A stretch of 13,488 nucleotides of DNA. Source: Syntrophus sp. (in: bacteria). GTDB taxonomy: Bacteria > Desulfobacterota > Syntrophia > Syntrophales > UBA5619. Under the pieces are notes generated by a model, which was given only the letters and a program-made list of their open reading frames with translations, ran no database searches and was not told the origin of the DNA. The translations under genes were made by a program, and so were the position numbers. Position 1 is the stretch's first letter. Each line of letters starts with the position of its first letter. The stretch is taken from NCBI GenBank assembly GCA_013824905.1, contig PNOO01000042.1, positions 1-13,488 of the forward strand, given 5' to 3'. Of the stretch, positions 1 to 8,415 are shown piece by piece.

Positions 1-618
1 TTCTTTGATCTCATCCAAGTTGCGGTAGTAATCCATATGCTCCCGGTCGATATTGGTGATCACGGCAAGGCAGGGGCTCAGCTTCAGGAAGGAGCCGTCA
101 CTCTCGTCCGCCTCGGCCACGATCACTTCTCCGTCCCCGAGCCGGGCGTTGCTCCCGATGCTGGCGAGCTTGCCGCCGATCACGACGGTCGGATCAAGGC
201 TGCCGTGTGCGAGGAGCGTCGCCACCATCGAAGTCGTCGTCGTCTTTCCATGGCTTCCCGAAACAGCGATGGAGAATTTCATCTTCAGCAGTTCGGCGAG
301 CATTTCAGCCCGCGGGATGACCGGGATGTTACGCTGATGGGCCGCGATCACCTCCGGATTGTCCGGTCGGACCGCTGTGGAAGTGACAACGACGTCGGCG
401 TTGCCGATGTGGGAAGCGTCGTGCCCCCGGTGAATGGCGGCGCCCAGGTTGTCCAGGCGTTGTGTGATTTCCGTCGAACTGAGATCCGAGCCGCTGATCT
501 CATAGCCCAAATTAAGAAGGACCTCGGCGATCCCGCTCATGCCGATGCCACCAATACCGACGAAATGAATGCGCCGGATCTTCCTGTACATATTGCTTTT
601 CTGGAGGGAATCTTTCAT
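1..618 (-). CDS. murC: UDP-N-acetylmuramate--L-alanine ligase MurC (N-terminal 206 residues, cut by window edge)
   Basis: Cytoplasmic ATP-dependent ligase that adds L-alanine to UDP-MurNAc, the first amino acid of the peptidoglycan stem peptide. Visible in the translation: the N-terminal Rossmann-type UDP-binding motif GIGGIGMSG (residues 21-29), the ATP P-loop GSHGKTTTT (121-129), EADESDGSFL (169-178) and NIDREHMDYY (189-198), all characteristic of MurC rather than MurD/E/F. The reading frame runs open to base 1, so the rest of the central domain and the C-terminal domain lie outside. I chose the ATG at 618 because the sequence GAGGAAAGAG sits directly upstream as a Shine-Dalgarno; this overlaps the murG stop codon, leaving an 8-nt gap and suggesting translational coupling. 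An internal ATG at residue 10 lacks such a site. No defect is seen in the visible part. Confidence 0.97.
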   Translation of the reverse strand, partial: MKDSLQKSNMYRKIRRIHFVGIGGIGMSGIAEVLLNLGYEISGSDLSSTEITQRLDNLGAAIHRGHDASHIGNADVVVTSTAVRPDNPEVIAAHQRNIPVIPRAEMLAELLKMKFSIAVSGSHGKTTTTSMVATLLAHGSLDPTVVIGGKLASIGSNARLGDGEVIVAEADESDGSFLKLSPCLAVITNIDREHMDYYRNLDEIKE

Positions 619-626
619 CTCTTTCC

Positions 627-1820
627 TCAAATACATTCCGTCCGGCGCCTGTATTCCAGTAACGCGAGACAGGCATCGACAATGTCCTTGGCCGCGTTTG
701 GATTTCCTAGTTTTGCAGCGGAGGCGCCCATGTTCCGGATGGCTTCGGGATTGCGGTAGAACCGTTCTATCAGAGTTGCCAGAAGCGATCCGTTCAGATC
801 CTTTTCCGCGATCATCTCCGCCGCTCCCGCACGGGAGAGGGTCTCGGCGTTTCGTGTCTGATGGTCATTCACAGCGAAGGGGAAAGGGATCAGAATGGAC
901 GCCTTCCCACCAGCTGTGATCTCCGCGATGGAGGTCGCGCCTGCCCGGCAGAGGAGGAGATCGGCCTCCCGGTATGCCGCGGCCATATTCATAATAAACG
1001 GGGAAACTTCAGCTGTAAAGCCCCGTGTCCGGTAAGCATCGGCAACCGTTTCCCTGTCGCTTTCCCCCGTCTGGTGGATAAAACGAAGCTGGTCCTTCAG
1101 GTGCAACAGGCCGGCCAGGGCCTCTCCGACAATCCGGTTGATCGTGTGCGATCCTTGGCTGCCGCCGAAGATAAGGATCGTAAAGAGAGGACCCTTCTTT
1201 CTTTCCCCTGGTCTTTCCACAAGAAAGTCCGCCCGGATTGGGTTTCCCGTGACCATCGTCCTGTTTTTCGGAAACCACCGCTGCGATGCCGAAAAGGCGA
1301 GAAAGATCCGGTCGGTGAATCTGCCGAGGATCCGGTTGGTCAGACCCGGGAAAGCATTCTGTTCGGCGACGGCCGTTTTGATCCCCATGAGCCGGCCGGC
1401 GAGGACCGCCGGTCCAGAGGCGTAACCGCCAACACCTACAACGATATCGGGACTAAATTCGCGGAGGATCCGAAAGGAGGCGACAAGACTCCCGGGGATC
1501 TTCGAGAGGGCCCCCGTGGTTTGCATCGGCCTCCGCCCCTTGATCCCCTCCACGCGGATGGTCCGAAGGGGGAGCCCCAGCCCGCCCAGAATCTTCTTTT
1601 CCAGCCCCCGTTCGGCGCCGATAAAGAGGATCCGGTGTGAAGGGCTTCTACTGAGGAACTCTTCCGCGATGGCGATTCCCGGAAAGAGATGCCCGCCTGT
1701 TCCACCGCCGGCGATGATCATCCCGAGGCCGCAGCCATGCGGTGAGCGGCTCCGGTTTTTTCCCGCCCCGTCCTCCGGCTGCGGCTCTGCGATGCATTGG
1801 TTGTCCGTATTCAGTCCCAT
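627..1820 (-). CDS. murG: UDP-GlcNAc:MurNAc-(pentapeptide)-PP-undecaprenol GlcNAc transferase MurG
   Basis: Peripheral membrane GT-B glycosyltransferase at the cytoplasmic face; transfers GlcNAc from UDP-GlcNAc to lipid I to make lipid II. Motifs in 397-residue numbering: glycine loop GGGTGGH (38-44), GGYASGP (131-137), EQNAFPG (153-159), TGNPIR (191-196), second glycine loop FGGSQG (218-223), RAGATS followed by AE (292-300) and the UDP-GlcNAc pocket region PFPFAVNDHQTRNA (312-325). The start is uncertain. The ATG at 1820 gives a 33-residue extension before the conserved beginning MIIAGGG; it has a modest site (GAGAAAAGC) 24 nt after the ftsW stop. The ATG at 1721 gives a canonical 364-residue protein but lacks a clear ribosome binding site and would leave a 123-nt gap in a compact operon. 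I list the longer form. Function is certain, N-terminus is not. Confidence 0.95.
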   Translation of the reverse strand: MGLNTDNQCIAEPQPEDGAGKNRSRSPHGCGLGMIIAGGGTGGHLFPGIAIAEEFLSRSPSHRILFIGAERGLEKKILGGLGLPLRTIRVEGIKGRRPMQTTGALSKIPGSLVASFRILREFSPDIVVGVGGYASGPAVLAGRLMGIKTAVAEQNAFPGLTNRILGRFTDRIFLAFSASQRWFPKNRTMVTGNPIRADFLVERPGERKKGPLFTILIFGGSQGSHTINRIVGEALAGLLHLKDQLRFIHQTGESDRETVADAYRTRGFTAEVSPFIMNMAAAYREADLLLCRAGATSIAEITAGGKASILIPFPFAVNDHQTRNAETLSRAGAAEMIAEKDLNGSLLATLIERFYRNPEAIRNMGASAAKLGNPNAAKDIVDACLALLEYRRRTECI

Positions 1821-1844
1821 GCTTTTCTCACGCTGTGTCGCGCT

Positions 1845-2948
1845 TCATCCTTCATAGCCTGAGATGTTAAGTAAAATGCCCACGGCAATCAGGGACATGA
1901 TCAGGGATGTTCCTCCGTAACTCAGAAAAGGAAGGGCGAGTCCCTTGAGCGGGATCAGTCCCATGACGCCTGCAATGTTGATGAAAACCTCCAGGGCGAG
2001 CAGCATTGTCAGTCCGGAGGCCAGTAGGTTTCCGAAAAGTTCCGGAGCCTTAAACGAAATCTGGAAACCACGGATGATGAGAACGATATAGAGAAATAAA
2101 ATCAGCCCGACACCGAGAAGACCGCCTTCCTCGGCGATTACCGAGAGGATAAAATCGGTATGGGGCTCGGGAAGATAGAAGAGCTTCTGCATACCGTCTC
2201 CAATCCCCACGCCGAAGGCGCCGCCTGAGCCGAAGGCGATCAGTGACTGGATGATCTGAAAACCGGAGTTGCGGGGATCCTTCCAGGGGTCGAGAAAGGC
2301 CGTCAGACGGGCCAGACGGTAGCTCTTGTGGAGGAGAAGCCAGACAGCGACAGGGAGGAAGAGGGCGGCGAGCCCCACCAGGTGGATGATCCGGCCGCCG
2401 GCCAGATAAATCATCATGAGGGTGATAATGGAGATGATGACGGTTGTGCCGAAATCCGGCTGCAGCAGGATCAGTCCCACGATGACTCCCGTAATGCCGA
2501 AAGGGATGAGCAGTCCCTGACTGATCTCCCGGATGTGATTGGCCTTCTGCGTCAGGAAATCGGCCAGAAAGAGGATCATGGCGACCTTCGCCAACTCTGA
2601 GACTTGAAAAGAGAATATTCCGAGATTGAGCCAGCGGACGGCGCCGCCGGCCCTGATCCCCAGAGGGGGGATCCAGATCGCGATGAGGAAAATGGCCGAA
2701 ACCGCGATGCCCGGCCAGGCCAGTTTCCGGAGCTTATAGTAGGGGATCCGCGTCATCAGGACCATGACCAACAAGCCCAGGAAAACGAAAAAGATCTGCT
2801 TCTTGAGAAAGAACTGACCGTCGCGGAACCTCTCCATGGCGAGGATGGAGCTGGAACTGTATATCATCACCGTCCCCACGGTGACGAGCAGTAACGTGAC
2901 CAGCAGGAGGATCAGATCCGGTTTTTTTTCTCTGGATGTACTTTTCAT
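1845..2948 (-). CDS. ftsW: Septal peptidoglycan glycosyltransferase FtsW (SEDS family)
   Basis: Polytopic inner-membrane SEDS protein that polymerises lipid II into glycan strands at the division septum, working as a pair with FtsI. The 367-residue protein has about ten hydrophobic segments, the first at roughly residues 11-30 after a short basic N-terminus. Family signatures are LPEPHTDF (259-266), followed by IAEEGGLLG, and the C-terminal block PLKGLALPFLSYGGTS (333-348). D265 in HTDF aligns, from memory, with the catalytic aspartate of E. coli FtsW (D297). RodA shares this fold; the dcw location and the partner ftsI in the same operon favour FtsW. The ATG at 2948 follows the murD TAG after 2 nt, with AGGA about 10 nt upstream inside murD, so translation is probably coupled. 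Confidence 0.97.
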   Translation of the reverse strand: MKSTSREKKPDLILLLVTLLLVTVGTVMIYSSSSILAMERFRDGQFFLKKQIFFVFLGLLVMVLMTRIPYYKLRKLAWPGIAVSAIFLIAIWIPPLGIRAGGAVRWLNLGIFSFQVSELAKVAMILFLADFLTQKANHIREISQGLLIPFGITGVIVGLILLQPDFGTTVIISIITLMMIYLAGGRIIHLVGLAALFLPVAVWLLLHKSYRLARLTAFLDPWKDPRNSGFQIIQSLIAFGSGGAFGVGIGDGMQKLFYLPEPHTDFILSVIAEEGGLLGVGLILFLYIVLIIRGFQISFKAPELFGNLLASGLTMLLALEVFINIAGVMGLIPLKGLALPFLSYGGTSLIMSLIAVGILLNISGYEG

Positions 2949-2950
2949 CT

Positions 2951-4297
2951 CTACAGTGTCCTGACCAGTTCCTGAAACACTCTCCCGCGGGCCTTGTAAT
3001 CCGTGAATTCGTCAAAACTCGCACAACCCGGAGATAGGAGGACGACATCGCCGGGAGACGCAAGCTTCCCGGCCATTGCTACCGCCTCCTTCATAGTGGT
3101 TGTAAGCCGCGTTTTGACCACCCCGCCGATGAAGGTATTGATCTTCTCCCTCGCCTCACCGAAAAGGATCAGCTCCCGTACCCGTTCCCGGATCAGGGGG
3201 ACGAGCGTCTCGAAATCCCCCTCCTTGTCCCGCCCTCCGAGAAGAAGGACAACAGGTTGGGAGAAGCTCTGAAGAGCCCGCATCACAGCTCCGACATTGG
3301 TCCCTTTGGAATCGTCATAGAAAAGGACGCCGTTTTTCTCGCCTGCGTATTGGATCCGGTGGGCGATACCGCGGAACCCTTCCACGGTTCGGATGATTTC
3401 CGAGGGGGTGCACCCGCACGCCCGGGCCGCAATGATAGAGGCCATCACATTTTCGATGTTGTGGCGTCCTGGGAGCCGGACCATTCCAAGGGGGTATTCT
3501 TCACGTTTACCCTCTGGAGACACGTGGACCAGCTTTTCTCTTGCAAGGGACATCCCGCAGGCGACGACGCCGGAGGAGCTGAAGCACTCTATCTGTGCGG
3601 GCAGGCGGCCGATCAGCGACTCTGTGGATGTCTCATCGGCGTTGAGTATGGCGAGGTCGGAGGCGGTCTGCCGGAGGAAGATCGATTCTTTGATTCGCCG
3701 GTACGCGGCGAAGCTGCCGTGATAGTCGACGTGATCACTGGTGATGTTCAGGAGAAGCGCGATTTGGGGATGGAATGTGCTGGCCCACTGGAGCTGGAAG
3801 CTGCTGACCTCGACGACCGCCCAATCCGCCTCCTGAGGGCCGTCGACGTAGCCGATCAGGGGAGCGCCGATATTACCGCCGACAAAAACTTTTTTACCGG
3901 CCGTGCGGAGGATTTCCCCGACGAGCGTCGTCACGGTCGTCTTCCCGTTGGTCCCGGTGATGGCGACTATCGGGGTCGAAAGGAACCGCGAGGCCAGTTC
4001 GAGTTCACTCAGGATCGGTATTTCCCGCCTGAGCGCCTCCAGGAGAATAGGGTTTGACGGATAGACCCCCGGCGATGGGACAACCAAATCGGCGCCCGTG
4101 AGCACCTCCGGTCCGTAGGGGGAGGTGGTCAGATCGGCATGTAGTTTCTTCAGTTCAAAGAGGGTTTCTCCCCATGCTGTTATCGGCTTTTCATCGGTTA
4201 GAGCGATTCTGGCCCCCCGGTCTGCGAGAAAACGGGCTGTCGCGCATCCCGTTTTGCCGACGCCGATGATCGCCACTTTTTTGTCATTGAGATTCAC
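2951..4297 (-). CDS. murD: UDP-N-acetylmuramoyl-L-alanine--D-glutamate ligase MurD
   Basis: Cytoplasmic Mur ligase that adds D-glutamate to UDP-MurNAc-L-Ala using ATP. At 448 residues it is of normal length. Domain order: N-terminal UDP-binding domain starting KKVAIIGVGKTG (6-17), central ATPase domain with P-loop GTNGKTT (115-121), SSFQL (165-169), NITSDHVDYHG (184-194) and K203, which aligns with the carbamylated lysine of E. coli MurD; then LPGRHNIENV (275-284), and the C-terminal domain with DDSKGTN (328-334), LLGGRDK (352-358) and LSPGCASFDEF (421-431). These last motifs are diagnostic for MurD. The start codon is GTG at 4297, 10 nt after the mraY stop, with a weak AAGAAG ribosome binding site; no ATG close by fits better. 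Confidence 0.97.
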   Translation of the reverse strand: MNLNDKKVAIIGVGKTGCATARFLADRGARIALTDEKPITAWGETLFELKKLHADLTTSPYGPEVLTGADLVVPSPGVYPSNPILLEALRREIPILSELELASRFLSTPIVAITGTNGKTTVTTLVGEILRTAGKKVFVGGNIGAPLIGYVDGPQEADWAVVEVSSFQLQWASTFHPQIALLLNITSDHVDYHGSFAAYRRIKESIFLRQTASDLAILNADETSTESLIGRLPAQIECFSSSGVVACGMSLAREKLVHVSPEGKREEYPLGMVRLPGRHNIENVMASIIAARACGCTPSEIIRTVEGFRGIAHRIQYAGEKNGVLFYDDSKGTNVGAVMRALQSFSQPVVLLLGGRDKEGDFETLVPLIRERVRELILFGEAREKINTFIGGVVKTRLTTTMKEAVAMAGKLASPGDVVLLSPGCASFDEFTDYKARGRVFQELVRTL

Positions 4298-4307
4298 GAG
4301 CGTCTTC

Positions 4308-5387
4308 TTACCTCAATTTCAATGTGCTGATAGCCACGAGGGCAAGCAGTATGGAAATGATCCAGAAGCGAACGATCACCTTGGGTTCCGGCCATCCCTT
4401 GAGTTCGAAATGGTGGTGGATCGGGGCCATCCGGAAGATTCGCTTGCCGTTGGAGAGCTTGAACCAGCCGACCTGGAAGATGACGGAAATGGTTTCCAGG
4501 ACGAAGATACCCCCTACGATGGCCAGTAGAATTTCCTGCTTCGTCATGATGGCGACGGCGCCCAGTGATCCGCCCAGAGAGAGGGCGCCGACGTCCCCCA
4601 TGAAGACCTGGGCGGGATAGGTGTTGTACCAGAGAAACCCGATGCCGGCGCCGACCACCGCTCCGCAGAAGATGGCCAGTTCCCCGGTCCCCGCTACATA
4701 GGGGATCTGGAGGTAGGAGGCGATCTTGACGTTCCCGGCGAAGTAGGCAAACAGCAGGTAGGTCATGAAACAGGTGATTGCCGGGCCGATGGCGAGGCCG
4801 TCCAGGCCGTCGGTGAGATTGACGGCGTTCGCTGCGCCCACGATGATGAACGTCGATAAAAGGACATACCCCCAGCCCAGGTTGGGGAGTGCGGTCTTGA
4901 AGAAGGGGATCGTCACACTGGGGTTGTATCCCGTCTTCATATAGAGGATGAGACTGACGAAGAGTGCGATCGCGATTTCCGCAGTCAGGCGGACCTTGCC
5001 CGGCACGCCCCGGCTGTTCTGTTGGGTGAATTTCCGGTAATCGTCGAGAAAACCGATGAGGCCGAATCCGAGCATGACCATGATCACGAGCCAGATATAG
5101 CCGATCGTCAGATTGGCCCAGAGCAAGGTGGAGATCGTAACGGCGAAGATGATCAGGATACCGCCCATCGTCGGTGTCCCTTTCTTAATGTGGTGGGAAT
5201 CCGGCCCGTCCTCCCGGATCGTCTGGCCGATCTGGAGCGTCCGAAGCCTTCTGATCAGCCAGGGGCCGATGACAAAGCAGATAACGAGAGCGGTGATCGC
5301 CGCATAGATCGTCCGAAACGTGATGTATCGAAAGACATTGAAGAATGAGTATGTCTCATGGAGCGGATACAAGAGATGAAAAAGCAT
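4308..5387 (-). CDS. mraY: Phospho-N-acetylmuramoyl-pentapeptide-transferase MraY
   Basis: Integral membrane enzyme that transfers phospho-MurNAc-pentapeptide from UDP to undecaprenyl phosphate, giving lipid I. The 359-residue protein is close in length to E. coli MraY and has about ten membrane segments. Visible family landmarks: TPTMGGILI (71-79), LDDYRKF (114-120) with the Asp pair D115/D116, the NAVNLTDGLDGLA block (187-199), MGDVGALSLGG (263-273) with the conserved D265, and the triple histidine PIHHHFE (322-328) near the C-terminus. The ATG at 5387 has a strong Shine-Dalgarno (AAGGA, spacing 7). Unlike most joints of this operon, it stands 56 nt from the preceding gene murF. Confidence 0.98.
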   Translation of the reverse strand: MLFHLLYPLHETYSFFNVFRYITFRTIYAAITALVICFVIGPWLIRRLRTLQIGQTIREDGPDSHHIKKGTPTMGGILIIFAVTISTLLWANLTIGYIWLVIMVMLGFGLIGFLDDYRKFTQQNSRGVPGKVRLTAEIAIALFVSLILYMKTGYNPSVTIPFFKTALPNLGWGYVLLSTFIIVGAANAVNLTDGLDGLAIGPAITCFMTYLLFAYFAGNVKIASYLQIPYVAGTGELAIFCGAVVGAGIGFLWYNTYPAQVFMGDVGALSLGGSLGAVAIMTKQEILLAIVGGIFVLETISVIFQVGWFKLSNGKRIFRMAPIHHHFELKGWPEPKVIVRFWIISILLALVAISTLKLR

Positions 5388-5443
5388 TTTTCTTTCCTTC
5401 CCGGCGCTTCCGGTCTTTATTTTGTGACGGACCTTTACACCGT
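5388..5443 (-). promoter_or_regulatory. murF-mraY spacer with strong mraY ribosome binding site
   Basis: This 56-nt spacer is the longest gap between genes downstream of mraZ. Its end nearest mraY carries AAGGA at 5395-5399, seven nt from the mraY ATG, an ideal Shine-Dalgarno. It also contains a short CCGG-AAGCG-CCGG inverted repeat (4-bp stem) just upstream of the site, and a 5-bp inverted repeat (ACCGT-TT-ACGGT on the plus strand) covers the murF stop. Neither looks like a terminator because stems are short and no U-tract follows. I see no convincing promoter. Confidence 0.5.
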
Positions 5444-6865
5444 TTACGGTTTCAGGTCAAATGCCGAAATAATGCTTTCCGTTACCACTTCCATTTTCAT
5501 CTTTCGAGATCCCTTGATCAGGATCCAGTCGTCTTTTTTCAGAAAGGACCGGAGCGAGGCGAGGATCTCTTCGGGATCATCAAAAAAGGCGATCCTCTCC
5601 TGGGGAAATCCCTTCTTCATCGCCCCCGCTGCCGTGGACCGGGAAAGGGGTCCTTTGAGAAAAACCCAATCGACGCCGGTCTTTACAAGTATGAACCCTA
5701 TCCCCTCATGCAATTCCTGAGCCTGTGTCCCGAGTTCCAGCATATCGCCCAGGATCGCGATGGTTCTGCCTTTTTTCCGCAGCCCCTGCAAAGTCATGAG
5801 CGACTCCCGCATCGAGGCGGGATTGGCGTTATAAGTGTCCATGATCACAAAGGCGCCGTTTCCCAGACGACGGATCTCCATCCGTCCAGGAGGAGGGGAA
5901 AAGGCAGCAAGGCCCGCGATGATCTCCTCCCGTTCGACGCCCAGCGCCCAAGCGGCGGCGCTGGCGGCCAGGGCGTTTTGGACATTGTGTTGTCCGGGGA
6001 CGGGCAAATGGACCGGGACCCCGATCCCGTCGATAAAGAGGTTGAAGCGGACCCCTTCCGGTCCCCCCTTTTCCACTCGCCGAGCGGTGATATCCGCGCC
6101 TGATTTGAGGCCGAAGGTGATGCAGTCGCCTTGCCGCCGCCGCGCCAGAATTCCGATCGCGTCATCATCGTGATTGATGATCGCGGTCCCCCGTCCCTTC
6201 ATGACTTGAAAGAGGGCGCCTTTTTCCTCCCGGATCGCTTCGAGCGAACCGAGTCCCTCCAGGTGGGCGGGACCGATGTTTGTAATCAGACCGATGTCCG
6301 GTGCGGCGATTGCGGCAAGCCTGGCGATCTCTCCCGGGCTGTTCGTCCCCATCTCGACCACGGCAAGCTCATGCTCATCCCTTATCCTGAGCAATGTTTG
6401 GGGAAGACCGATAAAATTATTCAGGTTTCCTTCCGTAGCCAGGATTTTCCTCGAGCGAGCAGCGATCGTAGCGATCATTTCCTTGGTGGTCGTCTTCCCT
6501 GAACTCCCCGTGATCGCAACGACCGGGAGGGAGAATCTCTGCCGCCACATGGAGGCAATGTCACCCAGCGCCCGCAGGGTATCCGGAACGCTGATCACCG
6601 GCAGATCTTTTATTCCTGCATCTAGTTTTTCAAGATGGTCCGCCCTGATGAGGAGGCCGGCGGCCCCCTTTTCTGCGGCTGCGGCAAGACAGTCATGGCC
6701 GTCGAAGCGGTCTCCTGTAAGGGCGATAAAGAGGTTCCCCTCACGGAGTGTCCGTGTGTCCGTAGAGAGACCGCGGCATGACCATTCGGCGTCCCCCTTA
6801 AACGGAGACCCTCCCGTCGCCTTCAATATCTTTCCGGCGGAGAGGACCGGCGCTTCCATCGTCAT
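5444..6865 (-). CDS. murF: UDP-N-acetylmuramoyl-tripeptide--D-alanyl-D-alanine ligase MurF
   Basis: Cytoplasmic Mur ligase that adds the D-Ala-D-Ala dipeptide to the UDP-MurNAc-tripeptide, finishing the soluble precursor. The 473-residue protein shows the UDP-binding N-terminal domain with STDTRTLREGNLFIAL (34-49), P-loop GSSGKTTTK (120-128), EMGTN (171-175), NIGPAHLE (196-203), GQHNVQNALAA (291-301) and the C-terminal domain with DTYNANP (343-349), LGDMLELG (372-379) and KGSRKMKME (451-459). DTYNANP and LGDMLELG identify MurF among the Mur ligases. The ATG at 6865 overlaps the murE stop as ATGA and is preceded by AAGGA at a spacing of 7; an in-frame ATG two codons later is also possible. Confidence 0.97.
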   Translation of the reverse strand: MTMEAPVLSAGKILKATGGSPFKGDAEWSCRGLSTDTRTLREGNLFIALTGDRFDGHDCLAAAAEKGAAGLLIRADHLEKLDAGIKDLPVISVPDTLRALGDIASMWRQRFSLPVVAITGSSGKTTTKEMIATIAARSRKILATEGNLNNFIGLPQTLLRIRDEHELAVVEMGTNSPGEIARLAAIAAPDIGLITNIGPAHLEGLGSLEAIREEKGALFQVMKGRGTAIINHDDDAIGILARRRQGDCITFGLKSGADITARRVEKGGPEGVRFNLFIDGIGVPVHLPVPGQHNVQNALAASAAAWALGVEREEIIAGLAAFSPPPGRMEIRRLGNGAFVIMDTYNANPASMRESLMTLQGLRKKGRTIAILGDMLELGTQAQELHEGIGFILVKTGVDWVFLKGPLSRSTAAGAMKKGFPQERIAFFDDPEEILASLRSFLKKDDWILIKGSRKMKMEVVTESIISAFDLKP

Positions 6866-8406
6866 GACCTCTTCCTTCCGACTTGCCAGCGTGTCAGCTC
6901 TTCTCTGGCGATTACCCGGTCATCGAAAGGAAACCTCTTAGTGCCGATGATCTGGTAATCCTCATGACCCTTACCGGCGATCAGGACAATATCCTTGGCG
7001 TCGGCCATGCCGATTGCCGCGGCAATAGCCTCTTTCCGGTCGGGGATGACGAGATAACCCCGACCGGCCGGATGTCTTGCCGGATCGCCGGCTTCAGTGT
7101 ACTTCACCATCCGGAGGCCTGTTTCGATCTCCCGAATGATTGAAAGAGGATCCTCGGTCCGCGGATTGTCGGAGGTCACGATCGCCAGATCGCTATAGGC
7201 GGATGCGGCCTCGCCCATGAGAGGCCGTTTTCCCCGGTCCCGGTCTCCGCCGCACCCGAAGACGGTAATGATTCTTCCCGTGCGGAAAGTGGAGAGGTTC
7301 TGGAGGACCCTTCGGAGAGCGTCGTCCGTGTGGGCGTAATCGACAAAAACGGCGGGCTGCCCCGCTGTATTGACCTTCTCCATGCGTCCCGGGACATGGA
7401 TCAAAGCCGCGATCCCGTCCCGGATGCACCGTCCGGTGATTCCGAGAGCGAAAGATGCCGCGGCGGCGGCAAGGATGTTGGAGAGGTTGAACCTTCCCAT
7501 GAGATGGGAGGACACGGAAAGCCTTTCCCCGCTGAGAAGAAGCGTCGCCTTGATGCCGTCAAGGGAAAGATGAAAAGAGGACGCAGTGATGTCACTGGGG
7601 GATTCGATGCCATAGGTGAGGCGTTCGCTTCCGACCGCCTGTCCTACCTCATGGAGGATTCGTTGTCCCCAAGGATCGTCGGCGTTGACGATCGTTCTTT
7701 GCGGACGGTTTTTCCTCCCGGCGGGGAGCACTTCGGAAAAGAAACGCTTCTTTGCCTGGAAGTAGTTATCCATCGTCCGATGATAATCGAGGTGATCCTG
7801 AGTGAGGTTTGTGAAGATTCCCAGATCGAATGCGCAGTCGTCGACCCTCTTGAGATCAAGGGCATGAGAGGAGACCTCAGCGACGATATGGGTGATCCCA
7901 TGATCCGACATTTCCCTGATGATCTTCTGCATCTCGAAGGATTCCGGTGTCGTGTTGGGTGCAGGGAGCGTCTTTCCTCCGTAACGGTAGTTCACCGTTC
8001 CTAGGACGCCTACAGTGAATCCCGCAGTCCGAAGGATTGATTCGAGGAGATAAGTCACCGTGGTCTTGCCGTTGGTTCCCACGACGGCGATAAGGCAGAT
8101 CCCGGCGGAGGGGTCGTTGAAGAAGTTCTTTCCCAGGATGCCGAGACAGCGCCTGCTGTCCCGGACGCGTACGGCGGTTACACCGGCGGGGGGATGGAAC
8201 TCACCCTCATGGATAATGAAGCCGGCGCCGTGAGTGAGAGCATCGGCGATGAAATCATGACCGTCTGCTTTTAGACCGGAGATCGCCACGAAGAGGCTGC
8301 CTTCGCGGCATTGCCGGGAATCGTAGCAGACCGACGCCACTTCGACGTCTGTTCGCCCGGTGATCTCCAGTGGGTCGATCCCTCTCATCAGCAGCGACAG
8401 TTGCAT
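6862..8406 (-). CDS. murE: UDP-N-acetylmuramoyl-L-alanyl-D-glutamate--2,6-diaminopimelate ligase MurE
   Basis: Cytoplasmic Mur ligase that adds the third stem-peptide residue. The motif DNPR at 413-416 (TSDNPRTEDP) is the established signature of meso-diaminopimelate-specific MurE, so the wall is inferred to be of the meso-DAP type. Other landmarks in the 514 residues: YDSR (28-31) and SLFVAISG (37-44) in the UDP-binding domain, P-loop GTNGKTT (110-116), NTTPE (151-155), SSHAL (179-183), NLTQDHLDYH (200-209), K219 at the carbamylated-lysine position, GRFNLSN (304-310), VDYAHTDDAL (355-364), FGCGGDRDRGKRP (383-395) and GKGHEDYQ (478-485). The ATG at 8406 lies 9 nt after the ftsI stop with AGAGG as ribosome binding site. 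Its stop overlaps the murF start. Confidence 0.98.
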   Translation of the reverse strand: MQLSLLMRGIDPLEITGRTDVEVASVCYDSRQCREGSLFVAISGLKADGHDFIADALTHGAGFIIHEGEFHPPAGVTAVRVRDSRRCLGILGKNFFNDPSAGICLIAVVGTNGKTTVTYLLESILRTAGFTVGVLGTVNYRYGGKTLPAPNTTPESFEMQKIIREMSDHGITHIVAEVSSHALDLKRVDDCAFDLGIFTNLTQDHLDYHRTMDNYFQAKKRFFSEVLPAGRKNRPQRTIVNADDPWGQRILHEVGQAVGSERLTYGIESPSDITASSFHLSLDGIKATLLLSGERLSVSSHLMGRFNLSNILAAAAASFALGITGRCIRDGIAALIHVPGRMEKVNTAGQPAVFVDYAHTDDALRRVLQNLSTFRTGRIITVFGCGGDRDRGKRPLMGEAASAYSDLAIVTSDNPRTEDPLSIIREIETGLRMVKYTEAGDPARHPAGRGYLVIPDRKEAIAAAIGMADAKDIVLIAGKGHEDYQIIGTKRFPFDDRVIAREELTRWQVGRKRS

Positions 8407-8415
8407 CGGAACCTC

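Noticed and set aside
861..1640. A 259-codon open frame on the plus strand opposite murG
   Set aside because: Shadow of murG with no domain and atypical composition. The same holds for the plus-strand frames at 37-759 and 5345-6103.
3257..4057. A 266-codon open frame on the plus strand opposite murD
   Set aside because: Shadow of murD; low-complexity Asp/Gly/Arg-rich translation, no recognisable domain, no ribosome binding site worth noting.
5400..5450. Short inverted repeats between murF and mraY as a possible terminator
   Set aside because: Stems of only 4-5 bp and no T-run after them in the direction of transcription; an internal terminator would also cut the pathway in half.
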